Shown in pieces: positions 27,069 to 35,110 of a DNA stretch of 59,452 nt. Position 1 is the first letter of the stretch. Every line of letters begins with the position of its first letter. The position numbers and the translations under genes were made by a program. This stretch comes from an uncultured Oscillospiraceae bacterium (GTDB lineage: Bacteria; Bacillota; Clostridia; Oscillospirales; Oscillospiraceae): positions 1-59,452 of the forward strand of contig CAJULJ010000013.1 in assembly GCA_910587395.1 (NCBI GenBank), in the 5' to 3' direction. Under the pieces are notes generated by a model, which was given only the letters and a program-made list of their open reading frames with translations, ran no database searches and was not told the origin of the DNA.

Positions 27069-29402
27069 ATGGCAAACACAAATTTGGTCATTGTGGAGTC
27101 GCCGGCCAAGGCGAAAACCATCGGGAAATATCTGGGGCCCGGTTTTGAGGTGAAGGCGTCCATGGGTCACATCCGCGACCTGCCCAAGAGCAAGCTGGGG
27201 GTGGACGTGGGCACCTTTGAGCCGGATTATGAGAACATCAAGGACAAAGCAGACGTGATCCGCGACCTGCGCAAGTCCGCCAAGTCCAGCGACAAAGTCT
27301 ATCTGGCCACTGACCCTGACCGTGAGGGGGAGGCCATTTCCTGGCATCTCCAATCGGTGCTGGGCGTGCCCAAAGAAAAGACCTGCCGGGTGACCTTCAA
27401 TGAGATCACCCAGAAGGTGGTCAAGGAGTCCATCGCCAATCCCCGGGACATTGACCAGGATCTGGTGGATGCCCAGCAGGCCCGGCGGGTGCTGGACCGC
27501 ATTGTGGGCTACCAGCTCTCGCCGCTGCTGTGGAAAAAAATCCGCCGGGGGCTGTCCGCCGGACGGGTGCAGTCCGTGGCCACCCGGCTGGCGGTGGAGC
27601 GGGAGGAGGAGATCCGCGCCTTCACGCCCCAGGAATATTGGTCCATCACGGCGGACCTGTCCCGCATTGCGCCCAACCTGGGCGGATTCAAGGCGGATTT
27701 CTATGGGAAAGAGAAGCGGATGGAGCTGCACAGCAAGGAGCAGGTGGACGGCATTGTAAATGCTGTGAAGTCTTCTGCCTTTACGGTGATTGGCGTGAAG
27801 AGGCAGGACAAAAACCGCTCCCCCGCACCTCCGTTTACCACATCTACGCTCCAGCAGGAGGCGTCCCGAAAGCTCAATATGATCCCCCGGCGCACCATGT
27901 CCATCGCCCAGCAGCTCTATGAGGGCATCGATGTTGAGGGCGTGGGTACCGTGGGCCTGATCACCTATATGCGTACCGACTCCCTGAGGTTGTCGGAGGA
28001 GGCGTTGGCGGCGGCCAAAACCTTCATCCAGAGTCGCTATGGAAAACAATATTATCCGGAAAAGACCCGACGGTTCAAATCCAAGGGCAACGCTCAGGAT
28101 GCCCATGAGGCCATCCGGCCCTCCGATGTGAACCTGACCCCGGAGGATTTGAAAAAGAGCCTCACCGCCGATCAATACCGTCTCTATAAGCTGATCTGGA
28201 GCCGTTTCCTGGCCTGCCAGATGGCGGGGGCGGTGTATGACAGCGTGACCATTGAGACGGAATCTGCGGGATACCGCTTCCGTGCCAGCCATTCCTCTGT
28301 GAAGTTTAATGGCTTTACAGCGGTTTACGAGGAGAGTAAGGATGAGGACGAGGAGACCCCTCAGTCTCCGTTGCCCGATTTGAAGGAGGGGGAGATCCTT
28401 AAGCTCAACGGGCTGGCTCCAGGCCAGCATTTCACCCAACCTCCGGCCCGGTTTACTGAGGCCACCCTCATCAAGGCGCTGGAGGAGAAGGGGGTGGGCC
28501 GTCCGTCCACTTATGCGCCCACCATTTCCACCATCACCGACCGGCAGTATGTGGTGAAGGAGGGCAAGTATCTGCGCCCCACGCCGCTGGGCGAGGTGGT
28601 CACAGGGCTAATGAAGGAAAAGTTCCCCGATATCGTGGACACCGACTTCACTGCACAGATGGAGAACAAGCTGGACAAGGTGGAGACGGGCGACGCGGCC
28701 TGGAAGGACGTGCTCAACGAGTTCTACACTGGGTTCGACGCGGAGCTGAAAAAGGCCGAATCCGAGTTGGATGGTGAGCGCATCAAGGTGCCTGATGAGG
28801 AATCCGACGAGGTGTGCGACCTGTGCGGACGGAAAATGGTGGTGAAAATGGGCAGGTTCGGACGGTTTTTGGCCTGTCCCGGCTGGCCGGAGTGCACCTT
28901 TACCAAGCCGCTGGTGGTGGAGATGCCCGGGCGGTGCCCCAAGTGCGGGGGCCGTCTGGTGAAGCGCACCGGCGTGAGCAAAAAGAACAACAAGCAGTAC
29001 ACCTACTACTGCTGTGAGTACCTTAACAGCAAGGTGGAGGAGAAGCGCTGCGATTTCATGACCTGGGATGTGCCAGTCAAGGACAACTGCCCCTTGTGCG
29101 GCTGGACCATGTTCAAGCTGTCCGGGCGGGGGTTCAAGCGGCCCTTCTGCATCAATGAGGCGTGCTCCAACTTCCTGCCGGAGGACAAGCGGGGCGGGTT
29201 TAAGAAAAAGGCGGAGGACGCCGCCCCGGCGGAAGGGGCGGAAGCCGCAGAGAAGCCCGCCAAAAAAACGGCGGCAAAAAAGAGCGCCGCCAAGAAAGCC
29301 GCAGCTGCGCCTAAGAGCGCCGCGGCGAAAAAGACCGCAGCGAAGAAAACCACGACATCCAAGAAAACAACGGCGAAAAAGACCACAAAAAAGAACACGT
29401 AG
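27069..29402 (+). CDS. topA: DNA topoisomerase I with histone H1-like tail
   Basis: 777 residues. The Toprim domain (VIVESPAKAKTIGKYLG, DPDREGEAISWH) is followed by the type IA core with the active Tyr in GLITYMRTDSLRLS. Three C-terminal zinc-ribbon repeats have cysteine pairs at CDLCGRK.../CPGWPEC, CPKCGGR.../CCEY and CPLCGW.../C. It relaxes negative supercoils. After the zinc repeats comes a tail of about 55 residues made of AKKTAAKK-type repeats, like histone H1 or mycobacterial TopA tails, expected to bind DNA. The ATG at 27069 follows GAGGAAC closely; a TTG at 27060 is the alternative. It starts 9 bases after dprA. Confidence 0.97.
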   Translation: MANTNLVIVESPAKAKTIGKYLGPGFEVKASMGHIRDLPKSKLGVDVGTFEPDYENIKDKADVIRDLRKSAKSSDKVYLATDPDREGEAISWHLQSVLGVPKEKTCRVTFNEITQKVVKESIANPRDIDQDLVDAQQARRVLDRIVGYQLSPLLWKKIRRGLSAGRVQSVATRLAVEREEEIRAFTPQEYWSITADLSRIAPNLGGFKADFYGKEKRMELHSKEQVDGIVNAVKSSAFTVIGVKRQDKNRSPAPPFTTSTLQQEASRKLNMIPRRTMSIAQQLYEGIDVEGVGTVGLITYMRTDSLRLSEEALAAAKTFIQSRYGKQYYPEKTRRFKSKGNAQDAHEAIRPSDVNLTPEDLKKSLTADQYRLYKLIWSRFLACQMAGAVYDSVTIETESAGYRFRASHSSVKFNGFTAVYEESKDEDEETPQSPLPDLKEGEILKLNGLAPGQHFTQPPARFTEATLIKALEEKGVGRPSTYAPTISTITDRQYVVKEGKYLRPTPLGEVVTGLMKEKFPDIVDTDFTAQMENKLDKVETGDAAWKDVLNEFYTGFDAELKKAESELDGERIKVPDEESDEVCDLCGRKMVVKMGRFGRFLACPGWPECTFTKPLVVEMPGRCPKCGGRLVKRTGVSKKNNKQYTYYCCEYLNSKVEEKRCDFMTWDVPVKDNCPLCGWTMFKLSGRGFKRPFCINEACSNFLPEDKRGGFKKKAEDAAPAEGAEAAEKPAKKTAAKKSAAKKAAAAPKSAAAKKTAAKKTTTSKKTTAKKTTKKNT

Positions 29403-29413
29403 GAGGGGTATGA

Positions 29414-29548
29414 CCCTCCTGCTTATGGGCGGCTCAATATGATAAGCGCGAAGAAACTGAACCGAAAATTTCCATGTTGATTGCGTTAGCCGATTTCTAT
29501 GGTGTGTCCATCGGCTATCTGATGGGCCGTAAAGATACCCCAAATTAA
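29414..29548 (+). pseudogene. Relic of an XRE-family (HTH) regulator
   Basis: The frame ending TAA at 29546-29548 reads AAQYDKREETEPKISMLIAL then ADFYGVSIGYLMGRKD. This is the end of a Cro/C1-type HTH (QYERGxREPxxxTLIxLADFYxVSxDYLxGR) with no start, no first helices and a stop at 29411. It fills most of the gap between topA and trmFO and overlaps the trmFO upstream region, so it is a leftover rather than a gene. Confidence 0.7.
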
Positions 29549-29560
29549 AGGACGATGAGC

Positions 29561-30862
29561 ATGAATGTAACCGTTATCGGCGCTGGCCTGGCCGGGTGCG
29601 AGGCTGCCTGGCAGCTGGCCCAGCGGGGGATTTCTGTTACCTTGATGGAGATGAAGCCCCAAAAAATGACCCCCGCTCACCACAGCCCCGGCTTTGCCGA
29701 GCTGGTGTGCTCCAACTCCCTGCGCTCGGACCAGCTGGAGAACGCTGTGGGGCTGCTGAAGGAGGAGCTGCGCCGGTGTGGGTCTCTGATCCTGCGCTGC
29801 GCCGACCAGACCCGTGTGGAGGCCGGGGGAGCCCTTGCCGTGGACCGGGAGGGTTTCTCCAAAGCCGTCACGGATGCGGTCCGGAGCCACCCCAATATCA
29901 CCGTGGCGGAGGGGGAGGTAACCGCTATTCCGGAGGGGGAGGTGGTGGTGGCCTCCGGCCCGCTGACCTCGGACGCCCTGTCCCAGGCCGTCGCGGGGCT
30001 GCTTCCAGAGAACAGCTATCTCAATTTTTTTGACGCGGCGGCCCCCATCGTTACCTTTGAAAGCATCGACATGGACCACGCATGGTTCGCCTCCCGCTAC
30101 GATAAGGGGACGGCGGATTACATCAACTGCGCCCTGTCCGAGGAGGAGTACACGGCCTTTTGGAAGGAGCTGTGCGCCGCCGAGGAGACGGAGGTCCACG
30201 GCTTCGAGGACAAGCGTGTGTTTGAGGGCTGCATGCCCGTGGAGGTCATGGCCCGTCGGGGCGTGCAGACGCTGTCCTTTGGGCCGCTGAAGCCCAAGGG
30301 CCTGCCTGACCCGAAAACCGGACGGGAGCCCTATGCCGTGGTACAGCTGCGCCGGGACAACGCCCAGGGTTCGCTGTACAATCTGGTGGGCTTCCAGACT
30401 CACCTCAAGTGGGGTGAGCAGAAGCGGGTGTTTTCCATGATCCCAGCCCTGAAAAACGCGGAATATGTGCGCTACGGGGTCATGCACCGCAATACCTATT
30501 TGGATTCTCCCCGGCTGTTGGACCGTTATTACCGGGTGCGGGGAAACGAGCGTGTGTCCTTTGCCGGGCAGATCACCGGGGTAGAGGGATATGTGGAGTC
30601 CACCGCCTCCGGTTTTCTGTCTGGGGTGGAGCTGGCAAGGCGCCTGTCAGGACAGGAACCGATGGATTTTCCCAGGGAAACGGCCATCGGCGCGCTGGCG
30701 CAATACGTCAGCAACGAGAGCGTCACCGACTTCCAGCCCATGAACATCAATTTCGGCATTATGCCGCCGCTGGACCATAAGGTAAAGGGCAAGCGGAATA
30801 AAAACGCGGAGCTGTCACGGCGTTCGCTGGACATTGTGGACGCGCTGAAAGAGAGATTATAA
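29561..30862 (+). CDS. trmFO: tRNA (uracil-54) methyltransferase, folate/FAD-dependent
   Basis: 433 residues, full length. FAD-binding VTVIGAGLAGCEAAWQLAQRG at the N terminus; MEMKPQKMTPAHH and LVCSNSLRSD are TrmFO hallmarks; a conserved Cys is seen in EGCMPVEVMARRG. It makes ribothymidine 54 in tRNA using methylene-tetrahydrofolate. The ATG at 29561 was chosen because AAAGGA lies 8 bases upstream; an ATG at 29555 would be only 2-3 bases from it. It follows topA as in many Firmicutes. Confidence 0.97.
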   Translation: MNVTVIGAGLAGCEAAWQLAQRGISVTLMEMKPQKMTPAHHSPGFAELVCSNSLRSDQLENAVGLLKEELRRCGSLILRCADQTRVEAGGALAVDREGFSKAVTDAVRSHPNITVAEGEVTAIPEGEVVVASGPLTSDALSQAVAGLLPENSYLNFFDAAAPIVTFESIDMDHAWFASRYDKGTADYINCALSEEEYTAFWKELCAAEETEVHGFEDKRVFEGCMPVEVMARRGVQTLSFGPLKPKGLPDPKTGREPYAVVQLRRDNAQGSLYNLVGFQTHLKWGEQKRVFSMIPALKNAEYVRYGVMHRNTYLDSPRLLDRYYRVRGNERVSFAGQITGVEGYVESTASGFLSGVELARRLSGQEPMDFPRETAIGALAQYVSNESVTDFQPMNINFGIMPPLDHKVKGKRNKNAELSRRSLDIVDALKERL

Positions 30863-30875
30863 GGAGGCCGCGAAT

Positions 30876-31925
30876 ATGCGTATTATCGTGGACGCCATGG
30901 GCGGCGACAACGCCCCGCTGGCGCCGGTTCAGGGAGCTTTGCAGGCGATTAAGGAGTACGAGGTGGAAGTGGTTCTGGTGGGCCGGGGAGAGGACATTTT
31001 AGAGGCTCTCAAAAGCGAGGGTGTGGGCGAACTGCCCAAGGGCTTGTCCATCACCCACGCCGACCAGGTGGTGGAGATGTGCGACAATCCCGCCACCGCG
31101 TTCAAGGAGAAAAAGAATTCCTCCCTCACTGTGGGACTGAATCTGCTGAAAAGCGGGGAAGGAGACGCCTTTGTGTCCGCTGGGTCCACGGGGGCGCTGC
31201 TGTCCGGGGCCACCCTGTTGGTAAAGCGCATCAAGGGCATCCGCCGTGCCGCCATGGCCCCTGTGGTGCCAACAGGCGGCGGAGGGGCCGTGCTGGCGGA
31301 CTGCGGCGCAACCGCCGAGGGCACGCCGGAATTCCTGCTTCAGTTTGCGTTTATGGGCAGCTATTATGCGGAGCGGGTGCTGGGCCGTCCCGAGCCCAAG
31401 GTTGGGCTGCTGAACATCGGCTCGGAGCCCTCCAAAGGCACCGACCTTCAGCGGGAGACCTATCGGCTGCTGCAAAAGGCAAAGGAGGAGGGCCGCATCA
31501 ACTTTGTGGGCAATGTAGAGGCCCGAGAGGCGGTGGAGGGAGCCGTGGACGTCATTGTGGCGGACGGCTATTCCGGCAACGTCTTCCTCAAGGCGGTGGA
31601 GGGCGCTGGATTGTTCCTCACCCGTGAAATGAAAAAGATGTTTATGCGCAGCCTCAAAACGAAAATCGCCGCCCTGCTGATGAAGGACGGCCTGCGGGAC
31701 TTCAAGAAGCTGCTGGACTCCAACGAGGTGGGAGGCACGGCGCTGGTTGGCATTTCCAAGCCGGTGATCAAGGCGCATGGGTCCTCCAACGGTTACGCCA
31801 TGAAAAACGCCATCCGTCAGGCGGTGGAATTCAGCCGTTCCGGTATCATTGAGGACATCATGGAGAACGTGGAGCATATGCGCCTGCCGTCGCGGTCTGC
31901 CGCTCCTGACGGAAGCGAAGGATAG
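30876..31925 (+). CDS. plsX: Phosphate acyltransferase PlsX
   Basis: 349 residues. The N terminus IIVDAMGGDNAP and the motifs DAFVSAGSTGALLSGATL, LADCGATAEGTPEFLLQFA and IVADGYSGNVFLKAVEG are those of PlsX, which converts acyl-ACP to acyl-phosphate for phospholipid synthesis. AAGGAGG lies 8 bases before the ATG. trmFO ends 13 bases upstream, and acpP follows behind its own promoter; no fapR or fabD lies between. Confidence 0.97.
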   Translation: MRIIVDAMGGDNAPLAPVQGALQAIKEYEVEVVLVGRGEDILEALKSEGVGELPKGLSITHADQVVEMCDNPATAFKEKKNSSLTVGLNLLKSGEGDAFVSAGSTGALLSGATLLVKRIKGIRRAAMAPVVPTGGGGAVLADCGATAEGTPEFLLQFAFMGSYYAERVLGRPEPKVGLLNIGSEPSKGTDLQRETYRLLQKAKEEGRINFVGNVEAREAVEGAVDVIVADGYSGNVFLKAVEGAGLFLTREMKKMFMRSLKTKIAALLMKDGLRDFKKLLDSNEVGGTALVGISKPVIKAHGSSNGYAMKNAIRQAVEFSRSGIIEDIMENVEHMRLPSRSAAPDGSEG

Positions 31926-31954
31926 TACGACAAAAAAATTGTCAAAAATACTAT
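31922..31954. promoter_or_regulatory. Nested inverted repeats overlapping the plsX stop, upstream of the acpP promoter
   Basis: ATAGTA (31922-31927) pairs with TACTAT (31949-31954), and inside these GACAA (31929-31933) pairs with TTGTC (31939-31943) across an A5 loop. The right outer arm touches the acpP -35 box. It might be an operator or a weak terminator; no known factor is matched. Confidence 0.35.
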
Positions 31955-31982
31955 TGACAGCCGGACGGAAAGCCCCTATTAT
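31954..31982 (+). promoter_or_regulatory. Promoter of acpP
   Basis: TTGACA (31954-31959), 17 bases, TATTAT (31977-31982), 38 bases before the start codon. Confidence 0.8.
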
Positions 31983-32020
31983 GATGTTGATTAAAGCAAC
32001 ATAAAAGGAGCTGCTGGAAG

Positions 32021-32254
32021 ATGTTTGAGAAGCTGTGTAAGCTGATTGCCGAGCAATTCGGCGTGGAGCCCGATACCGTCACCAAGGATACCGCTTTCGT
32101 GGACGACTTGGGCGCGGATTCCGTGGATTTGATGGACCTGTCCATGGCGCTGGAGGACGAGTTCGGCATGGAAGAGATGGAGAGCGAGGAGATCGAATCC
32201 ATCGTCACGGTGGGTGACCTGTACAAGTACATGCAGGAGCACCTGGACATCTGA
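32021..32254 (+). CDS. acpP: Acyl carrier protein
   Basis: 77 residues, strongly acidic, four-helix ACP. The 4'-phosphopantetheine serine is S34 in GADSVDLMDL (the usual DSL is DSV here, which is tolerated in the family). It carries acyl chains for fatty acid synthesis and supplies PlsX. AAAGGAG lies about 10 bases before the ATG. Ended by the terminator 32271-32300. Confidence 0.96.
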   Translation: MFEKLCKLIAEQFGVEPDTVTKDTAFVDDLGADSVDLMDLSMALEDEFGMEEMESEEIESIVTVGDLYKYMQEHLDI

Positions 32255-32270
32255 GCTTACGATTTTGGAT

Positions 32271-32300
32271 GAAAAAGCCCCGCCATGGCGGGGCTTTTTC
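32271..32300 (+). terminator. Intrinsic terminator of acpP
   Basis: AAAAAGCCCCGCC pairs with GGCGGGGCTTTTT around an AT-type loop. The rnc start is only 18 bases away, so rnc is read by leakage or from an unseen promoter. Confidence 0.9.
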
Positions 32301-32317
32301 TGTGGTGGAGGAAGAAG

Positions 32318-32989
32318 ATGAACGAGCTGGAAGAAAAGCTGGGTTACCATTTCCGGGACCGGGGATTGCTGGAGCACGCCATGACCCACAGCTCCTACGC
32401 CAACGAGCACCGGGGCGCTGGGCTGACCAGCAACGAGCGGCTGGAGTTTTTGGGCGACTCGGTGCTGGGGGTGGTGGTGGCGGACTACCTGTTCCGCACC
32501 CACCTGGATATGCCGGAGGGGGAGCTGACCCGCACCCGGGCGGCGCTGGTGTGTGAGGGGAGCCTGCATGAGGTGGCCAGGAGCTTGAACCTGGGCCGGT
32601 ATCTCCGTCTGGGCAAAGGGGAGGACGCCGGAGGGGGGCGGAAGCGGCCCTCCATCCTGGCGGACGCCACCGAGGCCATGCTGGCCGCCGTCTATCTGGA
32701 CGGGGGCATGGAGGCGGTGCGGCCCATCATCCGGGCGCTGATCCTGGACAAGGAGCGGGAGAAGGCTGCCGACCGGGACTATAAGACCGCCCTTCAGGAG
32801 CTGGTACAGCGCACGCCTGGGGCGTCGGTGAGCTACCGCCTAATGCGGGAGAGCGGCCCGGATCACTGCCGCAGCTTTGAGATGGAGGCGTCGGTGGACG
32901 GGAAGGTCATCGGCACAGGTGCGGGCCGCACGAAAAAGGAAGCGGAGCAGATGGCGGCAAAGGCGGCGCTGGAGAAGCTGAACGGGTGA
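32318..32989 (+). CDS. rnc: Ribonuclease III
   Basis: 223 residues: the RNase III domain with signature ERLEFLGDSVLGVVVADYLF and the second catalytic cluster ADATEAMLAAVYLDGG, then a double-stranded-RNA-binding domain (about 155-223, ending GAGRTKKEAEQMAAKAALEKL). It processes rRNA precursors. The ATG at 32318 has GGAGG 6 bases upstream; an earlier in-frame ATG lies inside the acpP terminator. smc and ftsY, which commonly follow rnc, are absent here. Confidence 0.97.
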   Translation: MNELEEKLGYHFRDRGLLEHAMTHSSYANEHRGAGLTSNERLEFLGDSVLGVVVADYLFRTHLDMPEGELTRTRAALVCEGSLHEVARSLNLGRYLRLGKGEDAGGGRKRPSILADATEAMLAAVYLDGGMEAVRPIIRALILDKEREKAADRDYKTALQELVQRTPGASVSYRLMRESGPDHCRSFEMEASVDGKVIGTGAGRTKKEAEQMAAKAALEKLNG

Positions 32990-32995
32990 GCCTTC

Positions 32996-33484
32996 ATGGT
33001 GTATGGAGCAATTTCGGAGTACGGGAAGAGATATTATACGGATATGAGCGAGGTTTTCTCGGCCATAGGAACGGTCCAGGCGGATTACAATTGGCTCATT
33101 ACCGATTTTGAGCTGAACTGCCGGGTGGATGGGCTGGGCAGACAGGACAGTGATTATTGGTGGCTGACCGGCGGTGAACTGACGATGCTGCTGAAAAAAT
33201 ATCCGGGCTTGCAGTGGATTTGGGGCGTTCTCTCAGGCGTTGACAAGCGCATTCCCAAGGAAGAAGTTTTAAGGCACCCGCTGCCTTATGCGGACGGGTA
33301 TGAGGGATTTTGGAAGAATCCGCTCTCCCTCCAGCATCCGCTGGCAGAAATTGAAATTGTTCCCTGGGACAGTACACTGGTGATGGTTTTGGCCAGGGAG
33401 CGGGAAATCGTGGATAGATTCCGGAAAAATTTCCTGCCCAATGAGGATCTGCTCCGGTATAATGAGGATTTGAACCAAAAATGA
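32996..33484 (+). CDS. Hypothetical protein downstream of rnc
   Basis: 162 residues, soluble, rich in Trp and Tyr, opening MVYGAISEYGKRYYTDMSEVF with an N-terminal strand and DYNWLITDFELNC, later WWLTGGELTMLLKKYPGLQWIWGVLSGV. There are no signal peptide or known catalytic motifs. It faintly recalls small DUF2691-like or immunity-type proteins, which is a guess only. The ribosome site is weak, and the start lies 6 bases after rnc, so coupling is likely. It is followed by the scpA promoter. Confidence 0.65.
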   Translation: MVYGAISEYGKRYYTDMSEVFSAIGTVQADYNWLITDFELNCRVDGLGRQDSDYWWLTGGELTMLLKKYPGLQWIWGVLSGVDKRIPKEEVLRHPLPYADGYEGFWKNPLSLQHPLAEIEIVPWDSTLVMVLAREREIVDRFRKNFLPNEDLLRYNEDLNQK

Positions 33485-33506
33485 GCGGATGTAAAACAGA
33501 CCGCCC

Positions 33507-33535
33507 TTGTTTTTTGCCGCATTATTTGCTATAAT
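33507..33535 (+). promoter_or_regulatory. Promoter of the scpA operon
   Basis: TTGTTT (33507-33512), 17 bases, TATAAT (33530-33535), 27 bases before the scpA start. Confidence 0.75.
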
Positions 33536-33562
33536 ATTCCTATTGCGGAAGGGAGGGGAGCC

Positions 33563-34363
33563 ATGGAAGCCCCTATCTACCACCTGGACAAGGTGGTTAA
33601 GGCTAGGCAAGAGGATATGGAGGACTTTGACGGCCCCCTGGATCTGATTCTCCACTTGCTGAGCAAAAACAAAATCGAAATCCGAGACATTCAGATCTCT
33701 GAGCTGCTGGACCAGTACCTGGCCTGGATGGACCAGCGGGAGGAGTTGAACCTGGAGGTGGCCAGCGAGTTCGTCACCATGGCCGCCCATCTGGTGTTCA
33801 TCAAGACCCGGATGCTGCTGTCCATTGACGACGAGGTGGCCTTGAGCGAGATGGAAGAGCTGATGGCCGCCCTGGAGGAGCACAGGAGCCAGGAGACCTA
33901 TGTAAAAATCAAGGATGTCACCGAGCAGCTGAACGGGCGCTACGAGTTTGGCCGGGACTATCTGCCCAAGCAGCCCGAGCCGGTGAAAGCGGAGACGGCT
34001 TACAGCTATGTCCACGATAAGGCGGACATTTTTTCTGCCATCCGCTCTGTGCTGGCCAGGACGGACAACAAGCTGCCCCCGTCTGTGGCGGCCTTTGAGG
34101 GTATCGTGGGACGGGAGCCCTACCCGGTGGCGGATAAAGCCCGGTCTATTTTGGACAGGCTGATCCAGTTCGGTGTGGCCCGGTTTAAAGCGCTGTTCAA
34201 AACCAGCCGCAGCCGTTCCGAGGTGGTGGCCACGTTTCTGGCGATTTTGGAGCTGTGCAAGGCCAACCGCATCCATCTGGCGGGGACGGCGGAGGACTGC
34301 ACCGTCACCAGCACGGTGGACGACGCGCCGGAAGATGTGGATGTGACGGTGGAGAGTTACTAA
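33563..34363 (+). CDS. scpA: Segregation and condensation protein ScpA
   Basis: 266 residues of the kleisin family. The N-terminal part (FDGPLDLILHLLSKNKIEIRDIQISELLDQYL) is the ScpA signature that binds the Smc neck, and the C-terminal winged helix (VVATFLAILELCKANRI) binds the Smc head. It forms condensin with Smc and ScpB. GGGAGGGGA lies about 4-8 bases before the ATG. scpB follows after a 129-base structured gap. Confidence 0.95.
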   Translation: MEAPIYHLDKVVKARQEDMEDFDGPLDLILHLLSKNKIEIRDIQISELLDQYLAWMDQREELNLEVASEFVTMAAHLVFIKTRMLLSIDDEVALSEMEELMAALEEHRSQETYVKIKDVTEQLNGRYEFGRDYLPKQPEPVKAETAYSYVHDKADIFSAIRSVLARTDNKLPPSVAAFEGIVGREPYPVADKARSILDRLIQFGVARFKALFKTSRSRSEVVATFLAILELCKANRIHLAGTAEDCTVTSTVDDAPEDVDVTVESY

Positions 34364-34492
34364 AAATGGGACCCCGCAAAGCCGTCCCTTGGCTTTGTGA
34401 GGGGAGAAGAAGCAAGGGAGTGAACGCCGTTTTCGCCGCAGGCGGAAGCGACACTGAGTGGACCCTGCTTCGACGGAGGGAGGAGGCCCGAA
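34364..34492 (+). repeat. Structured non-coding insert between scpA and scpB
   Basis: Two stem-loops fill the gap: CAAAGCC (34377-34383) with GGCTTTG (34391-34397), and a long-range stem GAAGCA-GGG (34409-34418) with CCCTGCTTC (34463-34471) enclosing a further GC-rich stem near 34425-34445. scpA and scpB usually abut or nearly so, which makes this look like an inserted small repeat (REP/RUP-like) or an RNA element. No second copy was noticed in the window. Confidence 0.45.
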
Positions 34493-35110
34493 ATGGAATT
34501 GAAAGAGCTGGAGAGCGCCATCGAGGGTATCCTTTTTGCCGCCGGGGACCCCATGAGCGTGGAACGCCTGTGCCTTACTTTGGGGCAGGACCGGGAGACG
34601 GTGGACAGCGTGTGCCAGCGCATGGCGGATTCTTACAGCTATGACCGCCGGGGCATCCGGCTGGTGCGGCTGGAAAACAGCTGGCAGATGTGTTCCGCGC
34701 CGGAGCAGGCGGCGTATATCCGCAAGGCGCTGGAAAGCCGCAAGCCCGCCAAGTTGTCCCAGCCCGCTCTGGAGGTGCTGGCTATTATTGCCTATTTCCA
34801 GCCGGTGACCAGAGCATACATTGAGCAGATCCGCGGGGTGGACAGCTCTTACACCGTGGGCCTTCTGCTGGAACGGGAGCTTATCCGTGAGGCGGGCCGT
34901 CTGGCGGTACCGGGGCGGCCCATGCAGTTTCGCACCACAAAGAATTTCCTGCGTTCCTTTGGACTGGCCTCCTTGGACGACCTGCCGGATCTGGCCTCTG
35001 CCAGCCAGGAGGACCTTCAGCTCACCATGGAGATGGAGTCCGCCCTGCGCCGCCTCCGGGAGGCGGAGACAGAGGGGGAACCAGACGCGTCGGAGGAGGA
35101 GGGGACATGA
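34493..35110 (+). CDS. scpB: Segregation and condensation protein ScpB
   Basis: 205 residues with two winged-helix domains: ELESAIEGILFAAGDPMSVERL at the N terminus and LSQPALEVLAIIAYFQPVTRAYIEQIRGV in the second. It dimerises on ScpA in condensin. GGAGGAGG lies about 7 bases before the ATG. Its stop overlaps the next start by 4 bases (ATGA). Confidence 0.96.
   Translation: MELKELESAIEGILFAAGDPMSVERLCLTLGQDRETVDSVCQRMADSYSYDRRGIRLVRLENSWQMCSAPEQAAYIRKALESRKPAKLSQPALEVLAIIAYFQPVTRAYIEQIRGVDSSYTVGLLLERELIREAGRLAVPGRPMQFRTTKNFLRSFGLASLDDLPDLASASQEDLQLTMEMESALRRLREAETEGEPDASEEEGT

Noticed and set aside
26667..28439. 590-codon minus-strand frame opposite topA and dprA
   Set aside because: Antisense shadow without start signals; topA and dprA on the plus strand are certain.
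29023..29030. TTAACAG inside topA as a further Rex half-site
   Set aside because: A single half-site inside a coding sequence with no partner arm.
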